From assembly GCF_027887165.1 (NCBI RefSeq), contig NC_077227.1, positions 84,094,930 to 84,158,929 on the forward strand: DNA of 64,000 bases. The letters run 5' to 3'. The position numbers and the translations under genes are program-made. The stretch's first letter is position 1. Every line of letters starts with the position of its first letter. Under the pieces are notes generated by a model that had not been told where the DNA came from, made no database searches, and saw only the letters and a list, made by a program, of their open reading frames with translations. Positions 1 through 12,345 of this stretch are shown here, in pieces. Origin of the DNA: Monodelphis domestica (lineage: Eukaryota > Chordata > Mammalia > Didelphimorphia > Didelphidae).

Positions 1-280
1 ACAGGAGGTCAAATATGGCATGGACACGCATAGGAATAATGAGAAGAAAACTGTGGAAGGAGATGGCCCTTACAAGGAAGAGGGTGGCATGGATTAGGAA
101 AGAATTCTCAAACTGAACACTGAAGAGATACTCCACTAATCAAAGAACACTGAGGGAACATCACCATCCCTTTGTAAATTAGGCAATCCTGAAGAAGCAA
201 AAACACACCAAGAAGGAGGTAGGGGAGAGCACCCATTAAAGAGGAGGATGGGAGAAGATCTTGCAAAAGAAAAGGTTACT

Positions 281-478
281 GGGAGCAGCTGGGTGGCTCA
301 GTGGACTGAGAGCCAGGCCTAGAGACAGGAGGTCCTGGGTTCAATTTTTGACTTAGACACTTAGCTGTGTGACCCTAGATAGGTCACTTAACCCCCATTG
401 CCTAACCCCTACCACTCTTAGTGCCTTGGAACCAATACACAGTATTGAATCTAAGACAGAAGGTAAGGATTTTAAGAG
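281..478 (+). repeat. CORE-SINE (MON1/MAR1 type)
   Basis: Head GGGAGCAGCTGGGTGGCTCA, B-box-like GGGTTCAA, CORE TAGCTGTGTGACCCTAGATA and the diagnostic end CAATACACAGTATTGAATCT. Near full length. Confidence 0.88.
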
Positions 479-1849
479 AGGGTAACTGAGGCTAGTAGAT
501 TCTCTCAGGAGGAAATCTTTTCTTCAGAAGGACCAAAGGAATTCACTTAAGGTTAAAGCTCTAAGAAATAGCTGGCTCTTTTTGTTCTCCCCCTTTCCTT
601 GAGGTGGGGGAAAGTAGTTCTGTTTCCAGCTGATAATCTTGAGTGCATTATGAAATACTAATAAAGTCTCTGGAACAGAGAAAGGATGCAGATGGCCAAC
701 TCTCCTAAATCAGCTGTGTGCTCGTGTCCCTTCTAATTATAGTCCTGGCTGTCACCTTCAAGCACTTAAGTCTCTTCACTCCTGCCCACAGATAAAACCC
801 TCCTGAGAGCCCATGCCATTTGGACAGGGCCATTACTTGACCTAGAGAACCTTCCTTAGCTCAGAATGTCCTAAAAATGAGGCTGGTGGAGCTGTGCTGT
901 GCCCATGGCAGAGAGTTTCAAAGAAGTTGCCTAAAGGGAGATACCTTTGGGAGACTCCAGTACTATTCCCATTGGGGCCCAAGATACTGGGGGGGGGGTA
1001 GAGGGAATCATGGCTGGGTTCCAGGTACGGTAATTATCTCCTGCCTATCAGCAGTCCCAGGGCAGTTAAAATTGGAAGAGATGGGGGGAAAGGAGGATGC
1101 TCATTACTTTTTGTCCTTTCTATTGCCTGATGTTGCTGGGAAATCATTGCCACAGCTCAGTCTACAAATGATGAAGTGATGCTTCAGAAGTCTGCCTGTG
1201 TGCATACACGCACACACATCTCCTTCCTATCCCTCCCCCCTACAAAGACAAAGAAAATACTTTACCAAAAGAGAGGACAGGATATATTTTTTACTTGAAC
1301 AGACAAAAAAATGAGGATGCCTGAAAGATTGTGAGGGACCAACAGAAGATTTGCCTTCTAGGCCAGGGGTCTGAATCATTAGTTACTAGTGAGCATAAAT
1401 TGCCATTACCATCTGCCGGAAAGCGTAGGCATCAGCCCCAGAGAGGATACACAGGCATTCTGTTACTTTTCAGGCAATTATTTTCCAGGTGTCTCTTCCT
1501 ACAGGAAAAATACTGCTTTAAGTGGGATGCCCAAATGGTGGCTATTTTCTAGCACATTCTGCCTGCTGTCAGCAGTGAACATTCACTTCCTCCCACCTAG
1601 AGACAATGCAGTAAAACAAGAATGGAGGGAGTAGTTGACTGGGCATCAAAGTCAGTGCCAGACAGGGCACTTTGCCCTGGCAGTTAAATAAGCTACCACC
1701 TGGAAAAGATGACATTTGGGTTATTTTTCCCCTTCAATTTTTAGAAAAACTAAAGATAAAGTTTCCCTAGTACTTCCATTCTGTACAGAATGAGGAGAAA
1801 ATTTGAAGTGTAACATTAAAGGCTTTGAAAAAGATTTAATGAAATTGTA
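479..1849. other. No gene seen; unique-looking DNA
   Basis: Short open frames here (for example a 100-codon one at 877..1179) have no recognisable protein features. Contains a G-run near 990..999 and a hairpin-forming sequence at 1663..1679. No repeat recognised. Confidence 0.6.
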
Positions 1850-2230
1850 GGAGGCAGTGGACTTAGGTTCCAGTCCCTAGTGTGCTACCTAAAAATTGAT
1901 AACCTTGGTCAGGCAGCCATGTAGAAGAGCAAAAAGTACTGGATTTGGAGTTAGAAAAGACCACGATTCAAAATTCACCTCCACACTGAGTAACTGCTTG
2001 TAAAATGGGGATAATGGTCCCAATCTTGCAAGGTTGTTGTGAGACTCAATGAAATAATGTATTTAAAGTGCTTTGCCAATCTTAAAGGAATATTTTTGTC
2101 AGCTCTTCATCTATCTGGGTCTTGGTTTCATCAGTTACAAAATGAAAATAAGGTTTCTCCTGAAGGCTAAGGGGCCAGATGTGATGACTTCTAAAGATTA
2201 CTTTCAGTTCTAAGAGCAATGATTATAAAA
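1850..2230 (+). repeat. Two MIR/THER-type SINEs, one apparently inside the other
   Basis: 1850..1918 plus 2093..2225 read as the head and tail of one MIR; a second MIR (TACTGGATTTGGAGTTAGAA to AAAGTGCTTTGCCAATCTTA) sits between them. All are old and diverged. Confidence 0.55.
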
Positions 2231-2309
2231 TGGCAATCTGCTGCTTCTTTTGAGATTTCCCACATTGTCTAAGATATGGTATCTATCCATAGAGGATGCT
2301 CAAAAAATA

Positions 2310-2475
2310 TTCACAACATAGAATCTCAGAAAATAAGAGCTTGATCAGATGTGGGGAGATTATCCAGTCTAATCTCCTCATTTTACACATAAAGAAAATG
2401 AGGCTCATTTCTGACTGAGCCTGTTCCTGAAACAGGAGCCCTACTGAAACAAGATTCCCTAGGTACATCATTTAT
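2310..2475 (-). repeat. MIR/THER-type SINE fragment
   Basis: Antisense: AGTCTAATCTCCTCATTTTA, AAAGAAAATGAGGCTC. Confidence 0.55.
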
Positions 2476-3104
2476 CTTTGACATTTTCGAAGAACAGGAG
2501 CCTGTGTTCAAATATAGCTAAAAATTCCTCAGATGTTCTTCCCCTGTGACTTCTATTCTATATGTAGGAATCGGCACCTGTTGCATTCTCAATCATCATT
2601 GCGCGTCAAAAAGGCTTTCTATGTTTCATCACCAGTGCCTAAATCTTCTCAACTGAGAAGCCTCACTTTTTCTCAGCTATGGATTTGACTCCATATTTTT
2701 GCTGGAACAGCTGTCAAACATGAAGTGTATCTCTTTCTGTGACTCTGGCATCTCAACTGAGCATGAGGAGGGAATACAGTATCATCATGCATGAATATCA
2801 GGTGAACTTTCTGAGCTAGATAGGAATCCTAACGAGGATAAGGGTCACTGCACAAGCTCATGTCAGTCTTGACTCAGAAGGTCAATCTTATTGCTATTTT
2901 TGGTATCAAAAATTTGGATAGATGCTTGTTTGGCTCTAAATTCTATTCTTTTTTTTTCTTTTTTTTGCGGGGGGGAACAAGCATTTATAGTCAGCACGAG
3001 GCAATTCAGCAACAAACTATATACTTTCTAATATTTTTCTCTGATGCTTTCACATATAAGACTTGTCTCTCCTATTGGATTGCTTTTTGAGAATAGGGAA
3101 CAGT

Positions 3105-3280
3105 CTGGTAGGTAGAGTCAGAGAACCTGCTTTGAATTCTAACTCTGCCACTTACTTTGTGTGACCGTGATCAAATAACTTAAACATTCTAGGCTTCAGT
3201 AATGTCAGTTGGAAAATAAAGGGGCTGAACTAGATGACTTTTAAGGGTCCTTCTAGCTTGAAATCTCTGATCTTATAATT
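3105..3280 (+). repeat. MIR-type SINE
   Basis: Plus strand: CACTTACTTTGTGTGACCGT, GGGGCTGAACTAGATGACTT, CTTCTAGCTTGAAATCTCTG. Confidence 0.7.
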
Positions 3281-3904
3281 TCCCCCAATTGACTTTTCAG
3301 GGCACAGAAAAGGATATAAAAAGGTTTTTGGTATCTGTATCTTTGCAAAAAGGCCTAAAAGTTCTTCCTGAGGCTTCAGGGGACAAGAAAGGGAGCCTGG
3401 TTTCTAGCCTTATCCTTAGTCCCACTTTGCCCTCTGACCACCATAGCCTAGTTTTCACATAATTTTGAGGTACCATGATATAAAATGGGAGAAATTACTG
3501 ATTTCTTGGTGGTCTTTTAACTTTGCTTCATAAAAATCCCATGAGTGACCATTGTTGACAGATGCCTTGAAAGAATCAAGATTCGTCCCAACACCACCCA
3601 CAAGGCTTTGGAATGGAAGCTAATTAAAACAGTCTGAATTCTTCAGGGCTGTATTCTCATGTATTATGGTGCCTACCCTTTGAAAGATTTGCTCATTAAA
3701 TATTTGTGAGTTGATTCACTTTGTTAGGATAGACAAAGATAAAATGAACCATGGATAAAATTACTAGAATGGTTGCTAGGAGGAAATTTGCTGTGTGGAG
3801 GAGGTGGACTCAGGGAAAAGTAAGAGGCATGGGAACATGGGATAAAGGGCAAAACCAGTAAATAAAGGAGGCAGAAGAAGCAACTGAGCTAAAGCATAGT
3901 AACT

Positions 3905-4085
3905 GAGGATAAAAGAGTGAGATCACAGGTGTAGAGCTAGAAGGAACCTTGGATTATCTAGTCCAGCTCCCTCACTTTACAGATGAAGAAACTGAGGTAG
4001 AGAGAAGTTAAGTGACTTTCTCAAGGTCATATGGGAAATAAAGCAGCAAAGCTAGGACCTAAACTATGAACTGGCCCCAAATCTA
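3905..4085 (-). repeat. MIR-type SINE
   Basis: Antisense: CAGCTCCCTCACTTTACAGA, GAAACTGAGGTAGAGAGAAG, TTAAGTGACTTTCTCAAGGT. Confidence 0.72.
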
Positions 4086-4129
4086 ATATTTTTCCTATCT
4101 TAGCACTGTTTTGTGGGAAAATTAAGTAG

Positions 4130-5840
4130 TCTGGCCAATATTTATTAAGTGATCACTTTCTGAGGAACTGTTTTAAGCACTAGGGATCTAAGGAAAGTTA
4201 AAACACAATCCTCAGTCTTAGTGAACTCCCACTCTAATGGGGGAGACTACATACATATATAGCATGTGAATGAAAGGTCATTTCAGAGGGAAAGTACTAA
4301 CTATGTTAATCATAAGAGGGACTTGGAAAGTTTTTGGGTAGAAGGTGGGAGTTGAGCTGATTCTTGCAAGAAACAGTGAAGCTAAAAGGTAGAAATGAGA
4401 AGGGAGAGATTCTGGGAATGGGGGAAATTTTAGTGAAAAGGTTAGAGGTTGAGAGATGGAGTATTATTTGTGAAGAACAATAAAATGGCCACAGTTACAT
4501 CATAGAATATATGGGGTGGAGAGTAAAGAAGACTTAAAATGTAAAAAGGGGATATCTCATAAAGAACTCTAAATGCCAAATAGAGGACTTTGTATTTGAT
4601 CCTAGGGGTAATAGGATGTTCTTGAAGATCATTTGTTAAGAGAAGCAGAAAGGGATTAATATAGTCCAATTTATACTTTAGGAAAATAACTGATGGCTAA
4701 GGGGAGGATGAATTGGAGTAGGCAGAGACTTAAAGCAGGGAGACAAACCAATAGGCTCTTGTAACTGCTTTGGTGCTGGAATAGGCAATAGATTGGATAT
4801 TTGGAGTGAATTTGGAGAGAAGAGTTGAGGATAACACCAATGTAAATCTACGTGATTCTGAGGCTGGTAGTACTATTTATAGTAATAAGAAAGTCATCCA
4901 GATGGAAGGGTTTGGAAGGTGAAGATAAATTAAGTTTTGGACATGTTGAGTTTGACATGTCTGTGAGATATTCAGTTTGTGATGTCCAAGGACCAGTTAG
5001 TGATGCTAGCCTGGAGGTCAGGAGATGAGACAGGGGTGGATATATAGATCTGGATATCATCTACCTAGAGCTGATTATTGAAACAATGGGAAATAAGTTC
5101 ACCAAAGGTGGTCGTTTAGAGAAAGGAAGGTACAGGACAAAACCTTGGTAAATGCCTTGGGTTAATGGGCATTACATGGATAAAGATCTAGCAAAGAAGA
5201 CTGAGGAATGAACATATTGGAGGAAAACTAAGAGAGAGAACAGTGTCACAAAATCCTTAAGAGAAGATGGCATTTAGGAGAAGATGGTGATCGATTCTAT
5301 CAGAGGCTGCAGAGAAGTGAAGAAGAATGAGTATTGAGAAAAGGCTTAAAAGGCTAAAACTATTTGTCACTTAATAGGTCACTGCTAACTTTGAGGGAGC
5401 TATTTTAGTTGAATGGTGAGTATTTAGAGAAGTGGAAAGGAAGGGGAGGTACCACATGGAAATGTCTTAAGGAATTGAGCTGTGAAGGAGAGCTCTAAGA
5501 GTGTAGATAATGGAGATTATGCTAGATTCAAGGGAGGCTTTTAAAGGATAGGGAAAACATGGCTCTGTTCCTAGGCAGAGGGGAAGGAAAAAATATACAT
5601 GTAAGCATATATGCTGAGGATTAGAAAATGGAGATGACAGAAGGACAAATTGATGGAGAAGGTGGTAGGAGATATGATCAAGGGTGCAGGTAGAGGACTT
5701 TGTATTTGCAAGGAGAAAGACCATTTCTTTAAAGGAGGCCCAGGTGAAGGAGGAGATAATAAGGGAAGGCATTTCAGGTATAAGGAAGAGGATAAAAGAA
5801 GGAGCTCTCAGTGAATGGCCTCATTTTTAATACAAGAGAT
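4130..5840 (-). mobile_element. Long antisense L2 LINE
   Basis: About 1.7 kb of L2 on the minus strand, its 3' end at 4133 (reverse of the L2 tail CTTAATAAATATTGG). Minus-strand fragments match the L2 ORF2 C-terminal part: LAFRVLYEISPFYILSLL near 4570..4520, DMSNSTCPKLNLSS near 4950, and TWASFKEMVFLLANTKSSTC near 5720. Frames shift and stops are frequent; it is an ancient, inactive copy and the longest L2 in the window. Confidence 0.82.
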
Positions 5841-6244
5841 AACTTTTTGGCACTCTACTCACATCTCTCAGAAGAGCAGTGATTTTGGAGAAACTGTGTA
5901 CATTCCCCTACCTTTCTGTTTTTTTTCTTACTGAAATGCCTTGTTCCTTCTCTCCCCTCCCCAGTCATTCCATTCCACCTATCTAGTTTCTATTTGTCCT
6001 TCAAGGTCAGCCTTAGTACTTGTTTCTCCTTAAATCCTCTGGCTATCCTAGTCAGTGGTAATGCTGCCTTGTATTGTTCATTATCTTTTAATCTGTATCT
6101 ATGTATTGTATAGATTGAAGAAGTCAGTGGGGAGACAGTATATGAAAAAATTCTTGATAAACTGTAACAAGCCATGAAAATATAAAATGTAGAATGCATA
6201 ATGAAGCTTTAAAAGAAAACAAAATAGCAATAGACTATTGTACA

Positions 6245-6430
6245 TGAGGTAGCACTTCATCGTTTTCAAACATGTTGACAAATTTTTTTTCATTTGATTC
6301 TCAAAATCTTCTGAGGTAAGTATTAAAAGTATTACCTCCATTTTAGAGATAAGGAAACTAAGGTCTAGTGAGTTCTCAAGGTCCTCTAGCTAATAAGAGG
6401 TAGGATTCAAGATTTCTCCATAGGATCTTA
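6245..6430 (-). repeat. MIR-type SINE
   Basis: Antisense: TTTTAGAGATAAGGAAACTA, GTCCTCTAGCTAATAAGAGG. Confidence 0.62.
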
Positions 6431-6439
6431 GGATCAGAG

Positions 6440-6690
6440 ATCTAGAATAAGAATTCTTAAACTTTTTTATGTGTGTGTGTCAGGGACCCTTTTGGGCAGT
6501 CTGGTTAATCTTATGGTCTCCCCAGAATCCTCAGAATATTGTGGGATAATAAATATTTTGAGTTTTCCTAGAAATAGTAAGAAATACTATTTTCCTTTAA
6601 AGTTCTTTTAAAAACCCTTGGAAAAATTCCTAGGACTAAAAAAAATTTTTTTAAGGGAAATGGCTAAAGGGTCAGACTAGACCCATTAAC
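6440..6690 (+). repeat. Unidentified interspersed repeat
   Basis: TAAACTTTTTTATGTGTGTG, CAGGGACCCTTTTGGGCAGT, CTGGTTAATCTTATGGTCTC. Similar text occurs reversed near 34745..34860 and partly near 40720..40855, so it is interspersed and old. I recognise it as a recurrent mammalian repeat but cannot name it. Confidence 0.5.
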
Positions 6691-6954
6691 ACATTAGAAG
6701 TGATTTTGTTATGGACCCATTGAAAGGCAATTGCTCCTTTCTTTGCCCCAGCTGAAATGGTTGGCAGACTAGCACCCATCTCTTCCACTGAGAAAGAATT
6801 AAGGTGTCAATGGAAAGAAGAAGGTCCTTTTTTTTTAAACTCCAGAAATGAGGAGACTGGCCCTGGAGGAGTTGGAATACTAACTTGGTTGTTCATTTCT
6901 AGGATGTTAACCCAGACTGTATTTTAAGATATTTCTGTCTTGTTTAAGATTCCT

Positions 6955-7404
6955 CTAAATGATTGCATGTGAACTGGAATGACCTCCACGAATTGATTCA
7001 GAGTTAAAGGAGCAGAACCAGGAGAACCTTATACACAGAGACTGATACACTGTGGCACAATCAAATGTATGATCCAGAACTATTCGGAGGGACATATGAG
7101 AAAGAATGCTATCCACATCCAGAGAAAGAACTGTGGGAGTAGAAACAAAGAAGAAAGACAACTGCCTGATCACGTGGGTTGATGGGTATATGATTGGGGA
7201 TGTAGATTCTAAATGATTACTATAATGCAAATATTAATAATATGGAAATAGGTCTTGATCAATGACACATGTAAAACACAGTGGAATTGTGCATTGGCTA
7301 TGGGAGGGGGTGGAAAGAGGGGAGGAAAAGAACATGAATCATGTAACCATGGAAAAATATTCTAAATTAATTAATTAAATAAAAAAATTTAAGAATAAAA
7401 AAAG
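6955..7404 (+). mobile_element. L1 3' UTR with A-rich tail
   Basis: Plus-strand marsupial L1 3' UTR: GATTCAGAGTTAAAGGAGCA, CATCCAGAGAAAGAACTGTG, GGTCTTGATCAATGACACAT, ending in an A-rich tail with (TTAA)n. It is 5' truncated. It is the forward counterpart of the antisense copies at 50230, 55859 and 63273. Confidence 0.82.
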
Positions 7405-9180
7405 ATTTCTTCAAATGTTACTTGACATCTTTGAGGGGACAGAGAAGACAGTCATTTTGAGGGACATGCCTGTTTGTTTATCTCCCTTTCTATGCTAGAC
7501 ATGGCTTGACTATAGATAAATAATATACTAAATAATAAACTAAATCAAAGAATGTCATTTTTTGTAGGACTAAGTTTTCTTTGATGATACTTTTAAATGA
7601 CCAAAATAAAATGCATAATATTATGAAGGAAATCAATTACATAAAAATAAATGTAATTTTTTTCCCATCTAAATTCACCGACTTCCTGAAATCTATCCTT
7701 TGACTCTAGATAACTTTGATCTAGAGCTAGATAGTAATGTGGAGGTCATCTAGGAAACTGAAGCCCTAATCAATTTAGCCTCTCCATTTTCCATTGGCTG
7801 TACTCCTCTGGAGTTCATCATTCCTTCAGTAACCTCATCATCTTTCAAGGTTGGATCAACCCTATGACTCATATCTCATTAGTACCCCTGCTGGTGGGGA
7901 ATCATCTCCTTCTGATTAGAGAGGATAGAGAGTATAGGGTAGAGCAGAGAGAAGACTCTAGATCTTTCATTTAAGGAGGGCAAGATACCCTGGCAAGCTA
8001 TCTCTTAATTTCCAATTCAGGTACTCTCTTAGATTTCATCACTAGTTATCTCTCTCTTTTCAGCTTGTTTTTATGTGTTATTTTATGAGCTCCCTGAGGG
8101 CAGATACTGGCTTTTATCTTTGTATGCCCTGCACTTAGCACATAGTATATGCTTAATAAATACTTATTAACTTACTGACCAAGGTTATGTGGGTAATCAG
8201 TGTCACAACCAGAATCGAAACTCAGGTCACATTGTCTCCAAGTTCAGCCCTCTAACCACTGCACCATATTGCCTCCCAATCTGAGTATCCTGTGTCCCTT
8301 TCCACTTTTCTATTCTGTTTCTAGATACTAGAATAGCCAGTGGTCAAGCTGTTCAAAAGGGGAGGAGGAAGTCTCTAAATATATCCTTCAGAAGACCAGG
8401 GGCCTCTTGTAATCCTGGTGTATGCTGCCATACACCGTTCTCAAAGTCTATATAGAATAGCAGCTGGGCTTCTGCTGCCATTGACTAGCTCCTAAGAGAT
8501 TGACCTTTGAGCAAAATCCTTGGAGATGAGTTTCAAGGTTATATGCTATGAATGCTGAGATTACTGTAGGAAGGTTGACACAGATATATTAATTTCATTT
8601 GTTAGTGAATAATGAAACTTGGAACAAATCATTCAAGCCCTCAGGCATCCTGGTAGAGCTGGAGTTCAGTCAGTCCTTCTCACTGGACCACCTAGTTGCC
8701 ATAGCTCTAGCGATCTTAGAGTTTTCTCCAACCTATAGCAGTAACTCTAGGTTCTTAGTTGACGTCTATGCTTTAAAAAATAACCTTTGTTTTGAAAACT
8801 CTATTTCCATATAATTGGTTTCCTTTGTAGTTTTAGTAATTTGTTTTATGCATCTGAAAACATCTATCTGGCTTCACCAGACAGCCAAAAAGCTCCATAG
8901 TTTTAATAATATCTGCCCTAGAATTATCCTCTAACCCTTTTATACTCTTCTTTCTTCCCCCTCTCCACATTCTGGCTGGATTTTGCCTCTGAGAATTTTT
9001 GGACAAGGCTTTGGGCCTAAACTTTTATCAAGGCCAAGAGGCAGCTTAATTATTTTGGATCTCCTGAGAAACAAAACTAAAACTCTCACTCAAGTCATGA
9101 TATGATGAGCTATTATCACTGAGGGCATGAGCTACTCCTTAGAAAATAAGTTAGGCATTTCTATAAGTTGTTTCAATATG
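7405..9180. other. No gene seen; mostly unique with small repeat scraps
   Basis: 7600..7660 may be a continuation of the unidentified repeat at 6440; an L2 tail (8055..8180) and an antisense MIR (8181..8280) are present. 8281..9180 shows nothing recognisable. Confidence 0.55.
8055..8180 (+). mobile_element. L2 LINE 3' tail
   Basis: TTTATGAGCTCCCTGAGGGC followed by CACATAGTATATGCTTAATA, the classic L2 end. Confidence 0.72.
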
Positions 9181-9345
9181 GGGCAGCTAGGTAGCACAGT
9201 GGATACATCAAGCACCAGAACTGGAAATGGTGGTCCTGGGTTAAAATTTGGCCTCAGACACTTCCTGTGTGACCTCAGACAAGTCATTTAATCCTGATTG
9301 CCTAGCCCTTGCTGCTCTTTAGTCTTGATTATAAGAAAGAAGGGA
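9181..9345 (+). repeat. CORE-SINE, shortened
   Basis: Head GGGGCAGCTAGGTAGCACAG, core CCTGTGTGACCTCAGACAAG, end TGATTATAAGAAAGAAGGG. It lacks the CAATACACAGTATTGA segment. Confidence 0.82.
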
Positions 9346-9364
9346 AAGTGTTACAAAAACAAGT

Positions 9365-9595
9365 TATATGCCAAAAGGCAAAAAGAAATTTAGGTTTGGT
9401 ATCAGGAAAAGCTTCTTAACAGTTAGAGCTGTTCAAAAGTGGAATGGGATGCATTGAGAACAGATGGGTTCCTACCTCTGTATTCCTGGTTACATGGCCC
9501 TTGTAGGAATTCTATGGGGATTCCTTTTATATATGGGGTAGGCTAGATGACTACTAAGGTCCTTTCCAACTCTGAAAATCTGTAATTTAATGATT
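9365..9595 (+). mobile_element. CR1/L3-type LINE 3' end
   Basis: Blocks AACAGTTAGAGCTGTTCAAA, AGTGGAATGGGATGC and the end GATGACTACTAAGGTCCTTTCCAACTCTG-like segment followed by ATCTGTAATT match the CR1-group tail. Confidence 0.6.
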
Positions 9596-9624
9596 AATTA
9601 TAGAGGTTTGGTATAAGAGGACTG

Positions 9625-9890
9625 CTAGGTGAGGTTCTGGAAAGCACCAAGCCTAGAATCAGGAAGAATTATCTTCCTGAGTTCAACTCTCATCTCAGAA
9701 ACTTTACTAGCTGTGTGATCCTGGGCAAGTCACTTAACCTTGTTTGCCTCGTTTGTATTGTTATTATAGTTATTGTAGTTATCTCATTTGTAAAATGAGT
9801 TGGAAAAGAAAATGGCAAATCATTCCAGGATCTTTGCCATGAAAATCCCAACTAGAATCATGAAGAACAGGACTGAAATGACTGAAGGAG
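9625..9890 (+). repeat. MIR-related marsupial SINE
   Basis: Plus-strand copy: head GCTAGGTGAGG, core AGCTGTGTGATCCTGGGCAA, then CATTTGTAAAATGAGTTGGA and the tail ATGACTGAA. A short TTATTATAGTTATTGTAGTT expansion interrupts it. Confidence 0.83.
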
Positions 9891-10435
9891 TCCTGAAAAG
9901 AGTTAAGGCTACTTGCAAAATGAGAATCAGTTCCCCCACTGCCTGGCTGCTGAGTTTCCCTACTCTAAAAGGTGATTTTAGCTATAGTACCCCTCTGCCT
10001 GGGTTTTCATACAATAGGGCTTGACTTAGAAACCTCAGCTCCCTTGGGAAGCTGAAAGGTAAATGTGGTTTCCAGGCAACCAATGGCTTTTTATGATCAA
10101 CAAATATGAAAGCATACATCATAAATTAAATGGATAACAATGCAGTTCTCCTGCACCTGCCCAGGCATAGGCTGTGTTTTTGTTTCATTACATTCTGGAT
10201 AAAAACCATTGCCTCAGCAAATGACTGCTTGCTGTGAAGGGAGATGCCAACATTTTGCTGGCAGGGTTACTGGTCCTGCTGAGAGCTAATCCTTTTCTTG
10301 AAATCTGTGCTCTTTGTAAAAAAACAAAAATTAAGACAAAACAAAACTCCTTTGAGGAAGAGTTGACCTTATATTAGGCAAAGATGGCCTGATAGGATGT
10401 AGTGACCATATTAATGGCATGGTACGATGAAGTGA
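9891..10435. other. No gene seen; unique DNA
   Basis: 10050..10310 has balanced composition and no repeat signature; it is the sort of stretch where a conserved non-coding element could lie, but conservation cannot be judged here. Confidence 0.5.
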
Positions 10436-10560
10436 GGACATGAGAAACAGCATAGCACATTAGATAGAGTTCTGGATTCAGAGTTAGAAGACTTAGGTTT
10501 GAAAGATTTGAAAACTATTCCTACTATCTGTGAGACTTTGTTCATATCCCTCTCTCTCCT
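10436..10560 (+). repeat. MIR-type SINE fragment
   Basis: Plus strand: TAGAGTTCTGGATTCAGAGT, TTAGAAGACTTAGGTTTGAA. Confidence 0.55.
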
Positions 10561-10684
10561 TGAGGCTTTTCTATATTGAACCTTTCTTAAAATATGGCAC
10601 CCAGCAATGAATAGTATACTCTGGAGGCAGTGTGAAAAGGACACAGTGTAATGCTGCTGTTATATCCTGTGTCTTGGGTAGTAG

Positions 10685-10995
10685 GCAGGTAATACTGGGT
10701 AATAAAAAGATAGAAGGTAATTTCAGAAAGAAAGATTATAAACTGAGTATAAATAGCTAGAAAAGGCTTTCTGGAGAAGGTAGGATTTAAGCTAAATCAT
10801 TTAGGGAAGTTAGAAGGTAGATATGGGGAGGGAGAGCATTCCAACAAAGGGGAACAGCCAGACAAAATACCTGGGTGTTTGGAATTTCATGTTTGAAGAA
10901 TAGCAAGAAGGCAGATATTACTGAACTGGAGAGACTGGAAAGATAGGAAGGGATTAGGTTATGAAGGACTTTAAAAGCCAACGAGAGTATTAAAA
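10685..10995 (-). mobile_element. L2 LINE fragment, antisense
   Basis: Reversed L2: GGCTTTCTGGAGAAGGTAGG, GGGAGAGCATTCCAACAAAG, GGTTATGAAGGACTTTAAAA. Confidence 0.77.
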
Positions 10996-11014
10996 ACATG
11001 GAATAATAATATCA

Positions 11015-11150
11015 CAAATAATAACAATGATAGTAGCTAGTATTTATATGATGCTTTAAGGTTTTAAAAAAGATTTACCAGGCAATTTATATGTGTTATC
11101 TCATTTAGTCCTCACAACAATCTTATGATGGAGGTGCTGTTGTTATATTC
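11015..11150 (-). repeat. MIR/THER-type SINE fragment
   Basis: Antisense: AGTAGCTAGTATTTATATGA, GTTATCTCATTTAGTCCTCA, CAACAATCTTATGATGGAGG. Confidence 0.6.
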
Positions 11151-12341
11151 AAGAATCCAGATCATCTCAAGAACATTGAAAAAGTAATATTACTGAAATT
11201 ATTTTTCCCTTGGAATTTACAAAAATACTGAATGATTAGCTTTCCTAGGGAATGTACTTCCTTGATTATTATGCTCAAAGACTTCAGTAGGAAATGAGGA
11301 AAATTCTGTGCAAAGGTTTGAATCAAGAGGTTCCTGGTTCCCATCAGAACATCTGAAAACTTGAAACTATGGATTGTTTGGATTCACTTTTCTTCAAGGA
11401 TGAGATGAATTTTGTAAATTGTCATCTGAAATTTCAACCTTGCTTTTGGAGAAAATTGTCCAAGACTGTAGTCCATTCCATCGTTCGCTAGTTGCTAGAA
11501 TGGAATGGAATGGAATTTAAAAGCCTGAGGACCAAAGCCGAGCTTTCAGAATCTTTCAGCTTTTCTGTTGGATTTTTCATCTTCAGAGGTTGTCAGAAAA
11601 AAGAATTTATTTATTTTCTTATTTACAGTTTCCTGTGTTTGGCTCCAATTAACTGGGATGATTTTCAGGTTTTGGTCAGTGTTCTTTTGGAAGCAATAGA
11701 GGTTGGAGGCTGTTTTGTTGACTTGGGTTGGTATATCAGTAGGGGAGGACTGATTAAAAGTCATCAGAGATACCTTAGCAACATAGGTTTAGATCTGGAA
11801 GAGACCTCAGAGGTCATTTCATCCAATTATCTCATTTTAAAAATGAGGACAATGAGATCTACTGAGCATAAGCAACTTGGCCAAGACCATTTAAAAGAAA
11901 ATGTTTGTGAGTAAGTACTCTTAAAAAAAAAATTTACTGCAAGAATCCTTTAAATAAGTGGGTATTTCTTCCCCTACCCCTGTTTTTCAAAGAGACAAAC
12001 TCTATTTACAGGTAAATCTTTAGGAATACCACTAGTGCATGAAATGAGGCACCCTTGTATTGTTCCACTGTCTCAGAGTAGGTAGAAGTACAGCAAGAAG
12101 AATAATATTATCAATTTATTGTCATCTTTAATTTGTAGCTCTACTAATGGAGAAGAACAGTATTATGGACATGACCCAAAAAGCAAGTTGTGTTTCTTTG
12201 GTTTTGGAATATAAGATGTGATATTTTCTACAATTTTTTCATACCTGGAATTTCTTTAGTGTAGGGATTTCCCAATATGGACACTCCTTACATTGATGCA
12301 GATAGGCAACTGACCCATGATTCCACAGCTATATGTGTGTG
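11151..12341. other. No gene seen; unique DNA plus one MIR
   Basis: Includes a 140-codon open frame at 11492..11914 whose end overlaps an antisense MIR and which shows no domain; judged accidental. Ends at the provirus target duplication. Confidence 0.55.
11790..11905 (-). repeat. MIR-type SINE fragment
   Basis: Antisense: ACCTCAGAGGTCATTTCATC, ATCTCATTTTAAAAATGAGG, AAGCAACTTGGCCAAGACCA. Confidence 0.62.
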
Positions 12342-12345
12342 AAAG

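Noticed and set aside
11492-11914. 140-codon plus-strand open frame
   Set aside because: Ends inside an antisense MIR, shows low-complexity hydrophobic runs and no domain; no promoter or splice evidence.
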